A stretch of DNA of 64,000 bases from NCBI GenBank assembly GCA_963838235.1, contig CAWIQJ010000006.1:930001-994000 (forward strand). The letters are read 5' to 3'. Made by a program: the position numbers and the translations under genes. The stretch's first letter is position 1. Each line of letters begins with the position of its first letter. The DNA is from JAFECT01 sp963838235. GTDB taxonomy: Bacteria > Pseudomonadota > Alphaproteobacteria > Caulobacterales > Caulobacteraceae. Of the stretch, positions 42,432 to 52,402 are shown piece after piece. The notes beneath the pieces were generated by a model. The model ran no database searches. It saw only the letters and a list, made by a program, of their open reading frames with translations, and had not been told where the DNA came from.

Positions 42432-43937
42432 TCATTGACGGGATGGCGCTCCCGCATCGGAAGGACGCCGCGCCTTGATGACACTCGAAACCCAGGCTTT
42501 CACCGCCGTCGTGTCGGACATGTCGCCGTCGTAAGCGATCTGAGGCTTGCGCGGGACGTTTTCGCCGCGCTCACGCCCGTCGCGAACCATGGCCGGGACG
42601 GTTAGCGCGCCCATGCCGCTCGCGAGCGGAAAGACGCCCGGCGAACCTGAGCGGCGGTCGACGTAGGTGTCGGTCCCCAGTTCCACCACGCCGGGAATGC
42701 GCAGCGCTTCGTCCAGGAACGCGATACAGGCGCTGCTGCAGCCGTAGTCGGCGAGCACATAGATCTTGGCGTGGGAGAGGCTCGCCGGCGCCGCGGCCGG
42801 ACGCGGTTTCAGCGCCGGGGTGAGCGCGTAGACCTTGGCGCCGCTCGTCGTGACGACTTCCTTGGGACCCGCCGCATAGGCGGTCTGCAGTTCGCTATCC
42901 ATCGGCGTGTCCAGGGGGTCCGCCGCCGGCGCCTTGGACGGTTTGGACCCGTAGTTGAGCGGGTGAACGAAGGCGGCGGTGATCTCGGTGCGCGCGCGGG
43001 CGAAATAGGCCACGTGCTCAGGACCGTAGAGCGCTTTCAGCACCGCCATGAACCAGTCGTAGGAACCGCCGGGATTGCCGCGCACGTCGAACACGATGAT
43101 CGACTTGTTGCGGTAATCGGGCATCTGTTTGATCAGGGCGTGATAGGCCTCGGCCGCCGGCTTGTCGGGCGCGAAAGTCCCCAGGCGAATCCACACGCCA
43201 TCGTCGCCGAACGGCGCGGCCGAGATCTCGTTGTTGCGGATCTGGGCGAAGGCGGCGCCCTTCAGGGCCAGTTGCGCGGGGTCTGTCGAGGTCCAGTCGA
43301 GTGCAACCTCGCGTCCGCCGATGGTGCAGGCCTTGGGCGCCGCGCGCAGCGGCGACCCGGCATCGACGAACAGCGCGTCCGCCGCCTGGGCTTTCGACGC
43401 CTCGATACCGGGAATGTAACCCTCCTGCGCGATCGTATTCTCGATCAGGCTTCCGACCGCTGCGCCGTCGCAGGCGCTGACCTCCTCGCCGGCGGTGACC
43501 GCCGCGGTGTCGCTCACCACGACTTTGTAATGGCCGCCGACATAGCGCACGAGAAAGCGCGGCCACTTGAGCGAAGCCGGTTCGAATTGGAACCGCACGC
43601 GCAGGTGCGGGTCCTGGAACGCGCCGGCGAAGCGGCGCAGCACCGCCTGGTAGCCTTCCTGGTTGGCGACCTTGGCTTCGTCCGCTCTTGCCTGCGCGAG
43701 TGCGCCGTCCAGGGTTTCGCGCCAGGTCATACCGCCGGGATCGACCGCATAGATGTATTCGGCGTTGAGCGTCGCCTCGGCCCCGGCCAGATCCTTGTCG
43801 AGCATCGCGCGCCAGGCGATGGCTGTGTCCGGCGCCGCGGGCGGCGTCGCGGCGTTCGCGGACGCAGCGCCCAGGACGGCGATGAGGAGACCGCCCGACA
43901 GCCATGCCGTCCCGAAACCTCGACTGGTGCTTCCCAT
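42432..43937 (-). CDS. S41-family periplasmic peptidase
   Basis: A 501-residue protein with a signal peptide (MGSTSRGFGTAWLSGGLLIA...). The C-terminal half has the tail-specific protease core: IIVFDVRGNPGGSYDWFM and, around the expected serine, KIYVLADYGCSSACIAFLDE. It is the first backbone gene after the island and divergent from the TonB receptor gene. It probably degrades imported or periplasmic peptides; a missing classical PDZ or catalytic Lys cannot be excluded. Confidence 0.82.
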   Translation of the reverse strand: MGSTSRGFGTAWLSGGLLIAVLGAASANAATPPAAPDTAIAWRAMLDKDLAGAEATLNAEYIYAVDPGGMTWRETLDGALAQARADEAKVANQEGYQAVLRRFAGAFQDPHLRVRFQFEPASLKWPRFLVRYVGGHYKVVVSDTAAVTAGEEVSACDGAAVGSLIENTIAQEGYIPGIEASKAQAADALFVDAGSPLRAAPKACTIGGREVALDWTSTDPAQLALKGAAFAQIRNNEISAAPFGDDGVWIRLGTFAPDKPAAEAYHALIKQMPDYRNKSIIVFDVRGNPGGSYDWFMAVLKALYGPEHVAYFARARTEITAAFVHPLNYGSKPSKAPAADPLDTPMDSELQTAYAAGPKEVVTTSGAKVYALTPALKPRPAAAPASLSHAKIYVLADYGCSSACIAFLDEALRIPGVVELGTDTYVDRRSGSPGVFPLASGMGALTVPAMVRDGRERGENVPRKPQIAYDGDMSDTTAVKAWVSSVIKARRPSDAGAPSRQ

Positions 43938-44343
43938 TGCCCGCCCCCTTCGCTGCGTTCCGCGTTGGGGTCGACGTTAAGTCCGGCGGCGCGGGTTTTC
44001 TTTGCGATTATTAGCCGAAGGCGCGTCGGCGCTGAATTGAAAATGCCGCTCGGAAGTGCGTCGCGACTAGGACACGCGTCGCGGGGCGGTTCGCGGGCGG
44101 GGCCGATGCGAAATCTTGACTCGCGGCGAATAGGTCCCCGCGGGCCGGGGCAGCCGACTGCATTGTCAATGCGCCCACTTGCCCGGGCGGCGCATAAACG
44201 AGCTGAATTACCACCCCCCCGGCGAGCACAACGAAAAGAAAATCCCTGCGCCCCCGCTTAAGGTTTTTGTGACAGCGCGCGATCCTCGCCAGGGTCAGGG
44301 AAACCCGCGGGCGCGCGTGAGGGGAATAACGGGGGATACCGCG
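43938..44343. other. Gap between the S41 peptidase and the TonB receptor
   Basis: This 406-base divergent gap contains no supported gene and presumably holds both promoters; no clear hexamer pair or operator stood out. Confidence 0.35.
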
Positions 44344-47300
44344 ATGAAGTCGCAATCATTCAAGAGCCGCATTCTGACGACGACGTCGGTTTCCATCGGC
44401 GTCGCGCTGGCGATGTCGTGGGCGGGCGCCGCCCTGGCCGCGGACGGCCAATCGGCGGATCAAACCAGCCCTGACCAATCCAAGGCGTCGACGGTGCAGG
44501 AGGTCGTGGTGACCGGTTCGCGCATCAAGCGATCCGCCACCGACTCGCCCGCGCCGATCGACCTGATGAGCAAGCAGGACCTGGTGGATCGCGGGTTCGT
44601 CAACGCCGGCGATTTGCTGAACCTGGTGACCGCCAACACGCCTTCGTTCGCGGCCACGACGTCGGTCAACGGACCGGCCGGCGGCGGACAGACCTATCCG
44701 AACCTGTTCAACCTGGGCTCCGGCCGCACGCTCACCCTGGTCGATGGCCAGCGCGTCGTGAGCACGTCCACGCCGATCACGCCGTCCCAGGGGCAGGGCG
44801 GCGGCTCCGGTCTGGGGGGCGCGGGCAACGGCGTCGACACCGGCGTTATCCCGATCGGCCTGCTCGATCACGTTGAAGTCGTGGAAGCGGGCGGCGCGGC
44901 GGTCTACGGCTCCGACGCCATCGCGGGCGTCGTCAACTATGTCCTGAAGCAGCACTTCACCGGCGTCGAGGCCGACGTCCAGGCCGGCACGTCCTACAAG
45001 GGCGATCACGACCAGTACAGCGCGCGCATCACGGCGGGCACAGACTTCGCCGACGGTCGCGGCAACATCGCCGCCGACTTCGAGTGGTCGAAGACCGATC
45101 CCTTGCTGCAAACCCAACGCGACTATGAAGCGAGCACCCGTTTCGCGGGCGGGCTCGAGGTCATTCCCGACGCGAATTTCTATGCATTCAACCGCACCGG
45201 CGTGCTGTTCTCGATCCCGGCGCCGGTGCCGATCTGCGGCGGCCCGGGCGGCAACTGTTTTGTCTACTCCGGCGGCAATGCGCTCACCTTCTCGAAGGAC
45301 GGCACGACCCTGGTGGCCTACAATCCGGGTACGGGGCCGGGCGGCAGCCCGTCGTTGTTCCCGCCGTTCGCCAACGGCGGCGACGGCTATCCGCTGGAGG
45401 ATCTGTCGGCGCTCTCCACGGGCATCGAGCGCCGGACGTTGAACGTCGTCGGCCACTACGATATTACCGATCACCTGAAGGTTTCGGCCCAGCTCGTCTA
45501 CAACCACGAGGTCGGAACCGACCCGATCGGAAGTCAGGGCTTTTTCAAGACCGTGCTTTCGCCGTCGCCGGACGACGCGCTCCTGACCTTCGCGAACAAC
45601 CCGTACCTGACCCCGGCCGAAGTGGCCGAGATCAGCGCGGCGGACCCGACCTTCGCGCACGGCGGCCCGGTATGGCTGTCGAAGGCCTTCAACAACGTGC
45701 TGCCGACCCAGACCTTCACCTATCCGACCGATACCTACAGCGGTCACATCGGGCTGGACGGCGATTTCAGCAGCTTGGGCCGCAACTTCACCTACAGCCT
45801 GGGCTTCACCCACGGCGAGGTGGAGAGCTACCAGTACGGGTGGGACGTCTACACGGCGAACTTCGCCAACGCGATCAGCGCTGCGAAGAACGGCTCCGGA
45901 CAGATCGTCTGCTCCATCAACGCCGTCACTGTCACCGACCCGAACTGCGCACCCATCGATCCCTTCGGCAGCGGCGCGATCAGCTCGGCCGCGGCGAAAT
46001 ACGTGGATGCGCCGATCGGCTACCACTACTCGAACCGCGAAGACGACTTCCTTGCCTTGTTCGGCGGCGACATCGTCCACCTGCCGGGCGGCATGGTGAA
46101 GTTCAGCGTCGGTTACGAGCACCGTAACGAATACAACTCCTTCACGCCCTCCGCGGCGCAGCAGGCCGGCACGAACGACGGAAGCGGCGGCGCGCCCTCA
46201 CCGGTGACCGGTGGTTCCTACGAAACCAACGAGCTTTCCGGCGAGTTGTTGGTTCCCATTCTCGGCGAAGGCTTCACGCTTCCGGGCGTGAAGGGCGTGG
46301 ACTTCAGCGCCCAGGGCCGCCTCGTTGACAATTCGATCGCGGGCCACAACACGGTCTGGGGCCTGGGTCTGAACGCACGGCTCGACGGCGGCTTTACGCT
46401 GCGCGCGTCGCGCAGCCAGAACTTCCGCGCGCCGACCCTCTATCAGCTCTTCCAGCCGACCAGCACGTCGCTGGGCGGAGGTATCGTCGATCCCTGCGAC
46501 GCCCGCTTCATCGCGCAGGGTCCGGTTCCTTCGACCCGTCTTGCGAACTGCACGGCGCTCTTCGCCGCCAACCCGACCTACGGCACCGGCCCGGGCGAGG
46601 CGGCGGCTGGCTCGTCGACGGCCCAGCGCCTCGCCGCGTTCGCCGACACCGCCGTGAACTTCACCACAGCGGAGATCACCTCCGGCGGCAACCCCGACCT
46701 GAAGAACGAAGTGTCAGAGACCTTCACTTACGGGTTTGTGTACCAACCGACCTATGTGCCCGGCGCCCTGACCGTCACCGCCGACTATATCTCGGTAGAC
46801 ATCCTGAACGGTCTGACCGCGTTCACGCCGACGAACTTTGCGGACTCGTGCTACGATAATACGTCCGCGTCGGCCGCATGCGGTTTCTTCACGCGCGACG
46901 CCTTCGGCAACATCGCCACCGCCATCCAGACCACCTACAACGCCGCGTCGCTCAAGTACAAAGGCGAGACGGTCAACATCGACTACCGCTTCCCAGTCGA
47001 GTGGCTGATCCGTCGGCCGGACTCCGGTAACCTCGAGCTCCAGCTCGAAACGACGCACAACGACCAGCTGAAGCAGGTGGTGGACGGATCGACGACCCAG
47101 ATTGCGGGCACCATCGCCGAGCCACGATGGGTCGTTCGCGGCGACCTGCGTTACATCAATGGTCCGTTCCGCTTCACCTATGAGGCGTTCTATCTGCCGT
47201 CCGCCTTGACCGCGGAGGGCGCCAATTCCAGCAACACGGCGGTGCCGGTGGTGTCGAGCAACCTCGAGCACAGCATCTCGGCCAGCTATGACTTCGGGAA

Positions 47301-47418
47301 GATCCGCCTGCGCGCCGGGATCAACAACCTGACCAACGAACCACCGTCGCCGACGACGCTTACCTACGGCGACTTCATCGGCCGGACCTTCTGGGTCGGG
47401 TTGACCGCCAAGTACTGA
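44344..47418 (+). CDS. TonB-dependent outer-membrane receptor
   Basis: A 1024-residue receptor that imports large substrates with TonB energy. A signal peptide (ISVGVALAMSWAGAALA type) is followed by a TonB-box-like VQEVVVTGSRI and the plug domain (GRTLTLVDGQRVV, VEVVEAGGAAVYGSDAIAG), then a long barrel ending in a C-terminal aromatic strand (RTFWVGLTAKY). ATG 44344 is chosen because the signal peptide starts there; the frame is open to 44179. The downstream peptidases suggest that its substrate is a peptide or modified peptide. Confidence 0.95.
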   Translation: MKSQSFKSRILTTTSVSIGVALAMSWAGAALAADGQSADQTSPDQSKASTVQEVVVTGSRIKRSATDSPAPIDLMSKQDLVDRGFVNAGDLLNLVTANTPSFAATTSVNGPAGGGQTYPNLFNLGSGRTLTLVDGQRVVSTSTPITPSQGQGGGSGLGGAGNGVDTGVIPIGLLDHVEVVEAGGAAVYGSDAIAGVVNYVLKQHFTGVEADVQAGTSYKGDHDQYSARITAGTDFADGRGNIAADFEWSKTDPLLQTQRDYEASTRFAGGLEVIPDANFYAFNRTGVLFSIPAPVPICGGPGGNCFVYSGGNALTFSKDGTTLVAYNPGTGPGGSPSLFPPFANGGDGYPLEDLSALSTGIERRTLNVVGHYDITDHLKVSAQLVYNHEVGTDPIGSQGFFKTVLSPSPDDALLTFANNPYLTPAEVAEISAADPTFAHGGPVWLSKAFNNVLPTQTFTYPTDTYSGHIGLDGDFSSLGRNFTYSLGFTHGEVESYQYGWDVYTANFANAISAAKNGSGQIVCSINAVTVTDPNCAPIDPFGSGAISSAAAKYVDAPIGYHYSNREDDFLALFGGDIVHLPGGMVKFSVGYEHRNEYNSFTPSAAQQAGTNDGSGGAPSPVTGGSYETNELSGELLVPILGEGFTLPGVKGVDFSAQGRLVDNSIAGHNTVWGLGLNARLDGGFTLRASRSQNFRAPTLYQLFQPTSTSLGGGIVDPCDARFIAQGPVPSTRLANCTALFAANPTYGTGPGEAAAGSSTAQRLAAFADTAVNFTTAEITSGGNPDLKNEVSETFTYGFVYQPTYVPGALTVTADYISVDILNGLTAFTPTNFADSCYDNTSASAACGFFTRDAFGNIATAIQTTYNAASLKYKGETVNIDYRFPVEWLIRRPDSGNLELQLETTHNDQLKQVVDGSTTQIAGTIAEPRWVVRGDLRYINGPFRFTYEAFYLPSALTAEGANSSNTAVPVVSSNLEHSISASYDFGKIRLRAGINNLTNEPPSPTTLTYGDFIGRTFWVGLTAKY

Positions 47419-47502
47419 TCGGCTGTGGACGGCCATGGTTCCGGCTTCGGGCGCGTCGTGGCCTCCACGGCGCGCCTTTTCATGACGTGACAAGGGAGTA
47501 GA

Positions 47503-49061
47503 GTGACGGCGATGGGTGCGGGACTCTTCCGGATGCTTTCGATGGCCGTCCTGGCCGGCTGTGCGGTGTTTTCGCTGGCATTGTGCACAACCGCATTTGC
47601 CGCGGCGCCCGCACCATCTGCGACGATCGCGCCGCTGGCCGACGGCGACGAACCGATCGTGGTCACCGAGCATGTGATCAACACTGTGCACGGCCCGCTG
47701 CACTATGAAGCCCGCGCCGGCCGCCTGGCGCTCCGCGACGCCGAGACCGGCGAGGTGCGGGCGCACATATTTTCGTCGCCTATGTCGCCAAGAACCGGGA
47801 CGGTTCAAAACGGCCCTTGACCTTCATCTGGAACGGCGGCCCCACCGCGTCGTCGATGACGCTGCATTCCCAGGCCATGGGACCGCGGCGCATCACCGAC
47901 AACGGCTTCGTCGACAACGCCGAGACCCTGCTGTCGAGCTCGGACCTGGTGTTCTACGATCCGATCGAAACCGGCTTCAGTCGCCCGGCAAAGCCCGAGT
48001 TCGCCAAGGAGTTCCTGAGCGTGCTCGGCGACTTCGCCGAGGCGACCGAGTTCATCCGCGGTTACCGCGCGAAGTTCACCTCGCAGGACCAGTCGGTATT
48101 TCTGCTGGGTGAAAGCTACGGCACCTGGCGAGCCAGCGGCGTGGCCGAGATGATGGCCAAGCGCGGCGAACAGATCGCCGGTGTCGTGCTGATTTCCGGC
48201 GGCGTTCCGGGCTCGCTGATGCCGCCCCAGTTCCAGGACGCCATGTATGTGCCGGCGCGCACCGCCGCCGCCTTCGCCCAGGGACGGCTCGCGCCCGACC
48301 TGATGAAAGACCGCGACACGACCATGCGCGAGCTGAACGCCTGGTTGAAGGCGACCTACATGCCGGCGCTCCAGCACCTGGCCGACCTGACGCCCGAACA
48401 GCGCGAGGCGATCGCCCAACAGCTCGCCCGCTATATCGGCGTGAAGCCGGAGTTGATCGACCGCAAAACCCTGGTCATGCCGAACCGCGACTACCTGAAA
48501 TCCGCCTACGGCTCCGACCCGAGCCAGATGCTCGACACCTACGACATGCGCATCAAGGGGCCGGTCCCGCATCTGCAGAATTCACAGGCGTCGATCAGTC
48601 ACTATCTTCGCGTCGAGCTCGGTTACGCGACCGACCTGACCTACGAGGGCGAGGACGAAACCGGCTACACCGCCGTCGGCGCCACGCGGAAATCGACGGG
48701 GGAGCAGTGGATCTACGACCACACCACCATTACGCCCGAGTCGATGGCGCGCATGAAGGCCGGCGCCGGGCCGCCCCTGTCGCAGCCGTGGATTCAGAAC
48801 GCGATGAAACTCGAGCCGCAGATGCACGTGTTCGTCGGCGCCGGGCGCTACAACTCGCTGAACATGTGCGAAGGCAACGAGATCATGGCCGCCAAGCCCG
48901 AGCCGTCGGTGGCGGCCCGCTTCGAGACCCACTGCTACGAAGGCGGCCACATGATGTACCACGACGAGGCGACGCGGCTTAAGATCTCGCAGGACCTGGC
49001 GTCGTTCTTCGCGCGCACTGAGGCCCAAGCGAAAGCGGAGCACGCGAGCCAAGCGCCGTAG
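47503..49061 (+). CDS. S10 serine carboxypeptidase-like protein A, frame broken at 47770
   Basis: A secreted peptidase of the S10 family with a signal peptide, WNGGPTASS (oxyanion region), the nucleophile in LLGESYGTWRA and a late CYEGGHMMYHDEATRL holding the catalytic His. The Asp position (GLYDGS in paralogue C) is Asn here (AGRYNSLN), so activity may be altered. The written frame stops at 47820; adding one T to TTTT at 47770-47773 joins it with the next frame (AHIFFVAYVAKNRDG) and gives exactly 520 codons. A GTG start at 47503 is used; ATG 47512 is possible. Confidence 0.82.
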
Positions 49062-49188
49062 GTAATTGAATACCGCTTCTGGATGTTCCTCCTCAGAAGC
49101 GGCCCGCCCGCTGCAGGACCTCGGCCCTGCGGCGGGCGACTTTCTGAATGGGAGCAAGACTTGTTCGGACGTGAGGCCCGCACGCCTG

Positions 49189-50427
49189 TCAGGCGGTCAG
49201 AACCGCGATCAGGCGGTCGATGTCTTCGGGCGTGTTGTAGACCGACGGCGAGATGCGCAAGCGGTTCGGATAAAGCTGGATGTTGATCTTCGCTTCGGTG
49301 ATGCGCGGGCGGAGTTTGTCCCGGGCGCCGATCAGGGAGAAGGCGATGATCGACGAGCGTGACCCCTTCGGGCTCATCGGCTGATAGTGCGCCGAGAGTT
49401 TGTCGTAGAGACGGTCCATCAGCGGCTGGCGCGCGGACTGCAGATTGTCGACCCCCCAGGCCAGCAGGTTGCGCAGGGACACGGTCGCCGCCGCGCGCGC
49501 GCCGTCGCCGGTCGATCCCACCTCGAAACGGCCCGATGCGGCTGTATCGTTGGGCGCGGCTTCGAACAGAACCGCGCCCGGCTTGTCGCCGGGAAAGGCA
49601 TGGTAGGCCAGGGTTTGCGGCTGATGGTAGCCGAACTCGGTGCGCTTCAGCTTGGGAATCAGGTCGGGCCGGACGTAGAGAAAGCCGCAGCCGAAGTCGC
49701 CCATCAGCCATTTGAAGGTCGAGCACGACAGGAAATCGACGCCCGACGCCTGCACGTCGATGGGCACGGCGCCCGCGCCCTGAATCGCATCGACATAGAC
49801 ATAGGCGCCTTTTTTGTGCGCGATGTCGCAGACGGTCTTCAGGTCGTGCTTGAAACCGTTGACCATCGACACCAGCGAGACGGAGACCAGTCGCGTCTGC
49901 GGCGTCACCGCGCTTTCCAGCCGGTTCATGTCAATCCGCCCGTCGGGCGTCATCGGCAGGATGGTCAGCGGCGAGCCCAGCTTGGCCAGTTCGCCGTAGG
50001 CGTAGAGCGACCCGTCGAAATGCAGAATGTCGGTGACGATGCCCGCGTTGCGGTCGCCCTCCAGCCCCAGGGCGCCGATCACGAAGCTCTCGCCGTAGGA
50101 GGTGGACGGCGTGCCGGCGATCGCGTCGGGGGTTGAGGCATTGATCAGTTTGGCGAACAGCGTCTTGGCGTTCTCGTCCTCGCGCAGGTGCGGCGCGCCG
50201 GGATCGGCGCGGCGGGCGACGTAATCGCGCATGGCGGCGGCGGCGTCGAGCGGCAGCGGGTGGGTGTAGGCGGCGTTGATATAGGTCCCGCTGATCTTGA
50301 AGTTGTCCCGCGGCGACGGCGGCGTCCAGGCGGGCGCGGCAGGCGTGTCGGCGAAGGCGGTGCGCCAGGCCAGGGCGCCGAAGGGCGCGGCAGCCAACGC
50401 GCCCAGCGATTGTCTGCGTGAAATCAT
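49189..50427 (-). CDS. Class V-fold PLP aminotransferase, Tat-exported
   Basis: A 412-residue PLP enzyme related to cysteine desulfurases and isopenicillin-N epimerases. The twin-arginine signal SRRQSLGALAAAPFGAL starts at ATG 50427 behind GGAGGAG. The PLP lysine is in SCSTFKWLMGDFGCGF. Export to the periplasm suggests action on imported peptides or amino acids. It is transcribed opposite to the peptidases on both sides. Confidence 0.87.
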   Translation of the reverse strand: MISRRQSLGALAAAPFGALAWRTAFADTPAAPAWTPPSPRDNFKISGTYINAAYTHPLPLDAAAAMRDYVARRADPGAPHLREDENAKTLFAKLINASTPDAIAGTPSTSYGESFVIGALGLEGDRNAGIVTDILHFDGSLYAYGELAKLGSPLTILPMTPDGRIDMNRLESAVTPQTRLVSVSLVSMVNGFKHDLKTVCDIAHKKGAYVYVDAIQGAGAVPIDVQASGVDFLSCSTFKWLMGDFGCGFLYVRPDLIPKLKRTEFGYHQPQTLAYHAFPGDKPGAVLFEAAPNDTAASGRFEVGSTGDGARAAATVSLRNLLAWGVDNLQSARQPLMDRLYDKLSAHYQPMSPKGSRSSIIAFSLIGARDKLRPRITEAKINIQLYPNRLRISPSVYNTPEDIDRLIAVLTA

Positions 50428-50679
50428 GGCCTGCTCCTCCACCCGGCGTCTCTGGTTACGCTAGGCCCCCGGCGATGCAAATTCTTTGCTATTCCCGGTC
50501 CTCGACCGGCGCCGCCGGGTCTATCGATCCAGTCGCCCAACCGACCGTGCATGATCCATGCGTCGACGTGACCGCCAATGGATTGTACCACCCTGCCGTC
50601 CGGCTCCAGGCCGCACAAAGGACAAAACAATTTTCCGGTCCGGTCGTAAGCTTTCGAGCAGGCGATGGAGGGGTGGATC

Positions 50680-52398
50680 ATGCGCGTCGTGTGGAACAGG
50701 TTGGCCGCCGTTGCCGCCGCATCCCTGTCGGTCGTTTTCGCCGGAGCTGCACACGCGGACACGCCGCCGGCCTATGAGGTCTCGCTCAAGCCGCATCTGA
50801 CCGACGGGACGGTCGACGACGTCGATGTGCGTATCCGGATGCAGCACCCCGACGTCGCCGCCGGCGTTACCATCGTGCAGATGCCCCTGGTCGTCGCTTC
50901 AATCCCGACGGCGCGTTATGACGGCGACGCGCTGCAGGCGAGCGATGCTAACGGCGCCTTGCCGCTGACCGCCAAGGACCTGCCGCCGACGCCGTTCCTG
51001 ACCTATCGCGAATGGTCGCCCCAGCGGGCGACCTCCGGCGACGTCGTCTTCACCTTTCACGCGCCGCCGCGTGTGGTGTCGGCCGCCACCCGCAACGGTC
51101 CGCTGTTCGATCTGCGCGAGGAGGCCGGAGGCCTCGACGGCGCCGGCTATACCTTCCTTCCCGAACCGCCCGGCGATGCGGCGCGCGCCATCGCCATTCG
51201 CTGGGATCTTTCGGGCATGCAACCCGGCGCCCGCGGCGTGACCAGCTTCGGCGATGGCGATGTCAGCAAGGTCATGCCGGCGGAATCGCTGAACGGCGCC
51301 TTCTTCTTCGCCGGGCCGGTGAAGAGCTATCCGCCCCAGGGTTCAAACCATTTCGCCATGTACTGGCTGACCGAGCCGCCGTTCGACGCCAATGCGGCCG
51401 CGTCCATGATCGAGAAGCTCTACGGCTACATGTCGACCTTCTTCCACGACGAGGGCGGCGCCTACCGCGTGTTCGTGCGCAAGCAGCCGTACAAGGGCGA
51501 CGGCGGCACGGCAGGACCGCGCTCGTTCCTGTTCGGCTGGGGCACGGGAAAGGTCCCGACGACGGAGAACCTCGAGGGCCTGATCTCCCACGAGATGACG
51601 CACAACTGGTCGATCATCGACGGCGAGCACGCCGACATCTCCTGGTACACGGAGGGCGGCGCCGAATACTACTCGACCCTGTTGTCGCTCCGTGCCGGCC
51701 TGATCACGCCGGACGCGTTTCTCAAACGCATCAACGATAAGGCGGAGGGCTACTACACCAATCCCCTGCAGTCCTTGTCGAACCGCGGCGCCGAGGCGAT
51801 CTATTGGAAGGACGCGCGCGCCAGCCACGTGCCGTACGGTCGCGGCTTCATGTACCTGGCCAAGGTCGACGCCGAAATCCGCGCCAAGAGCCACGGTAAG
51901 CGGAGCCTCGACGACGTTGTGCTCGCCATGCTCGACAAAAAGCGTCGCGGCGAGCCCGAGGGCGTGCCCCAGTGGGAGGCCCTGATCACCGCCGAACTCG
52001 GTCCCCGCGCGCGCCAGGACTACGACGACATGGTCGCCGGCAAACCCATTGTCCCGCCGGCGACCGATTTCGCGCCGTGCTTCCGCCCGGTCGAGACGAC
52101 CGTACGGCCGCTGGAGCCCGGCTTCGACGTGAGCGTGCTCGACGGCAAGAGCCGTATCGTCAAAGACCTGATCACGGGATCGGCCGCGGAGAAGGCGGGG
52201 CTGAAGAACGGCGACGAGATCGTGCACGCGCCCGACTTCGCTGCGCCGGATCTTCAGCAGTCGAACGACCCGGTCGAGATCGTGGTCCGCCGTGCCGGCC
52301 AGGAGGTTACGATCAGCTATGTGCCGCTGGGCGATCCCGTCGCGGCGTGGAAATGGACGCGCAACCCCGGGGTTTCCGATGCGGCGTGCAAGGTGTGA
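50680..52398 (+). CDS. M61-family peptidase A
   Basis: A 572-residue periplasmic glycyl-aminopeptidase-like metallopeptidase. After a signal peptide (MRVVWNRLAAVAAASLS...) comes an N-terminal beta domain, the zinc motif LISHEMTHNWSIIDG with the downstream ligand in WYTEGGAEYYS, and a C-terminal PDZ domain (DLITGSAAEKAGLKNGDEIV). GGAGGGG precedes ATG 50680. It is followed immediately by the S10 peptidase B gene. Confidence 0.9.
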   Translation: MRVVWNRLAAVAAASLSVVFAGAAHADTPPAYEVSLKPHLTDGTVDDVDVRIRMQHPDVAAGVTIVQMPLVVASIPTARYDGDALQASDANGALPLTAKDLPPTPFLTYREWSPQRATSGDVVFTFHAPPRVVSAATRNGPLFDLREEAGGLDGAGYTFLPEPPGDAARAIAIRWDLSGMQPGARGVTSFGDGDVSKVMPAESLNGAFFFAGPVKSYPPQGSNHFAMYWLTEPPFDANAAASMIEKLYGYMSTFFHDEGGAYRVFVRKQPYKGDGGTAGPRSFLFGWGTGKVPTTENLEGLISHEMTHNWSIIDGEHADISWYTEGGAEYYSTLLSLRAGLITPDAFLKRINDKAEGYYTNPLQSLSNRGAEAIYWKDARASHVPYGRGFMYLAKVDAEIRAKSHGKRSLDDVVLAMLDKKRRGEPEGVPQWEALITAELGPRARQDYDDMVAGKPIVPPATDFAPCFRPVETTVRPLEPGFDVSVLDGKSRIVKDLITGSAAEKAGLKNGDEIVHAPDFAAPDLQQSNDPVEIVVRRAGQEVTISYVPLGDPVAAWKWTRNPGVSDAACKV

Positions 52399-52402
52399 GG
52401 CG

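Noticed and set aside
44356..46122. 588-residue open frame on the minus strand
   Set aside because: It lies fully opposite the TonB receptor, has an Arg/Gly/Ala-rich composition without family motifs, and arises from GC-rich codon bias.
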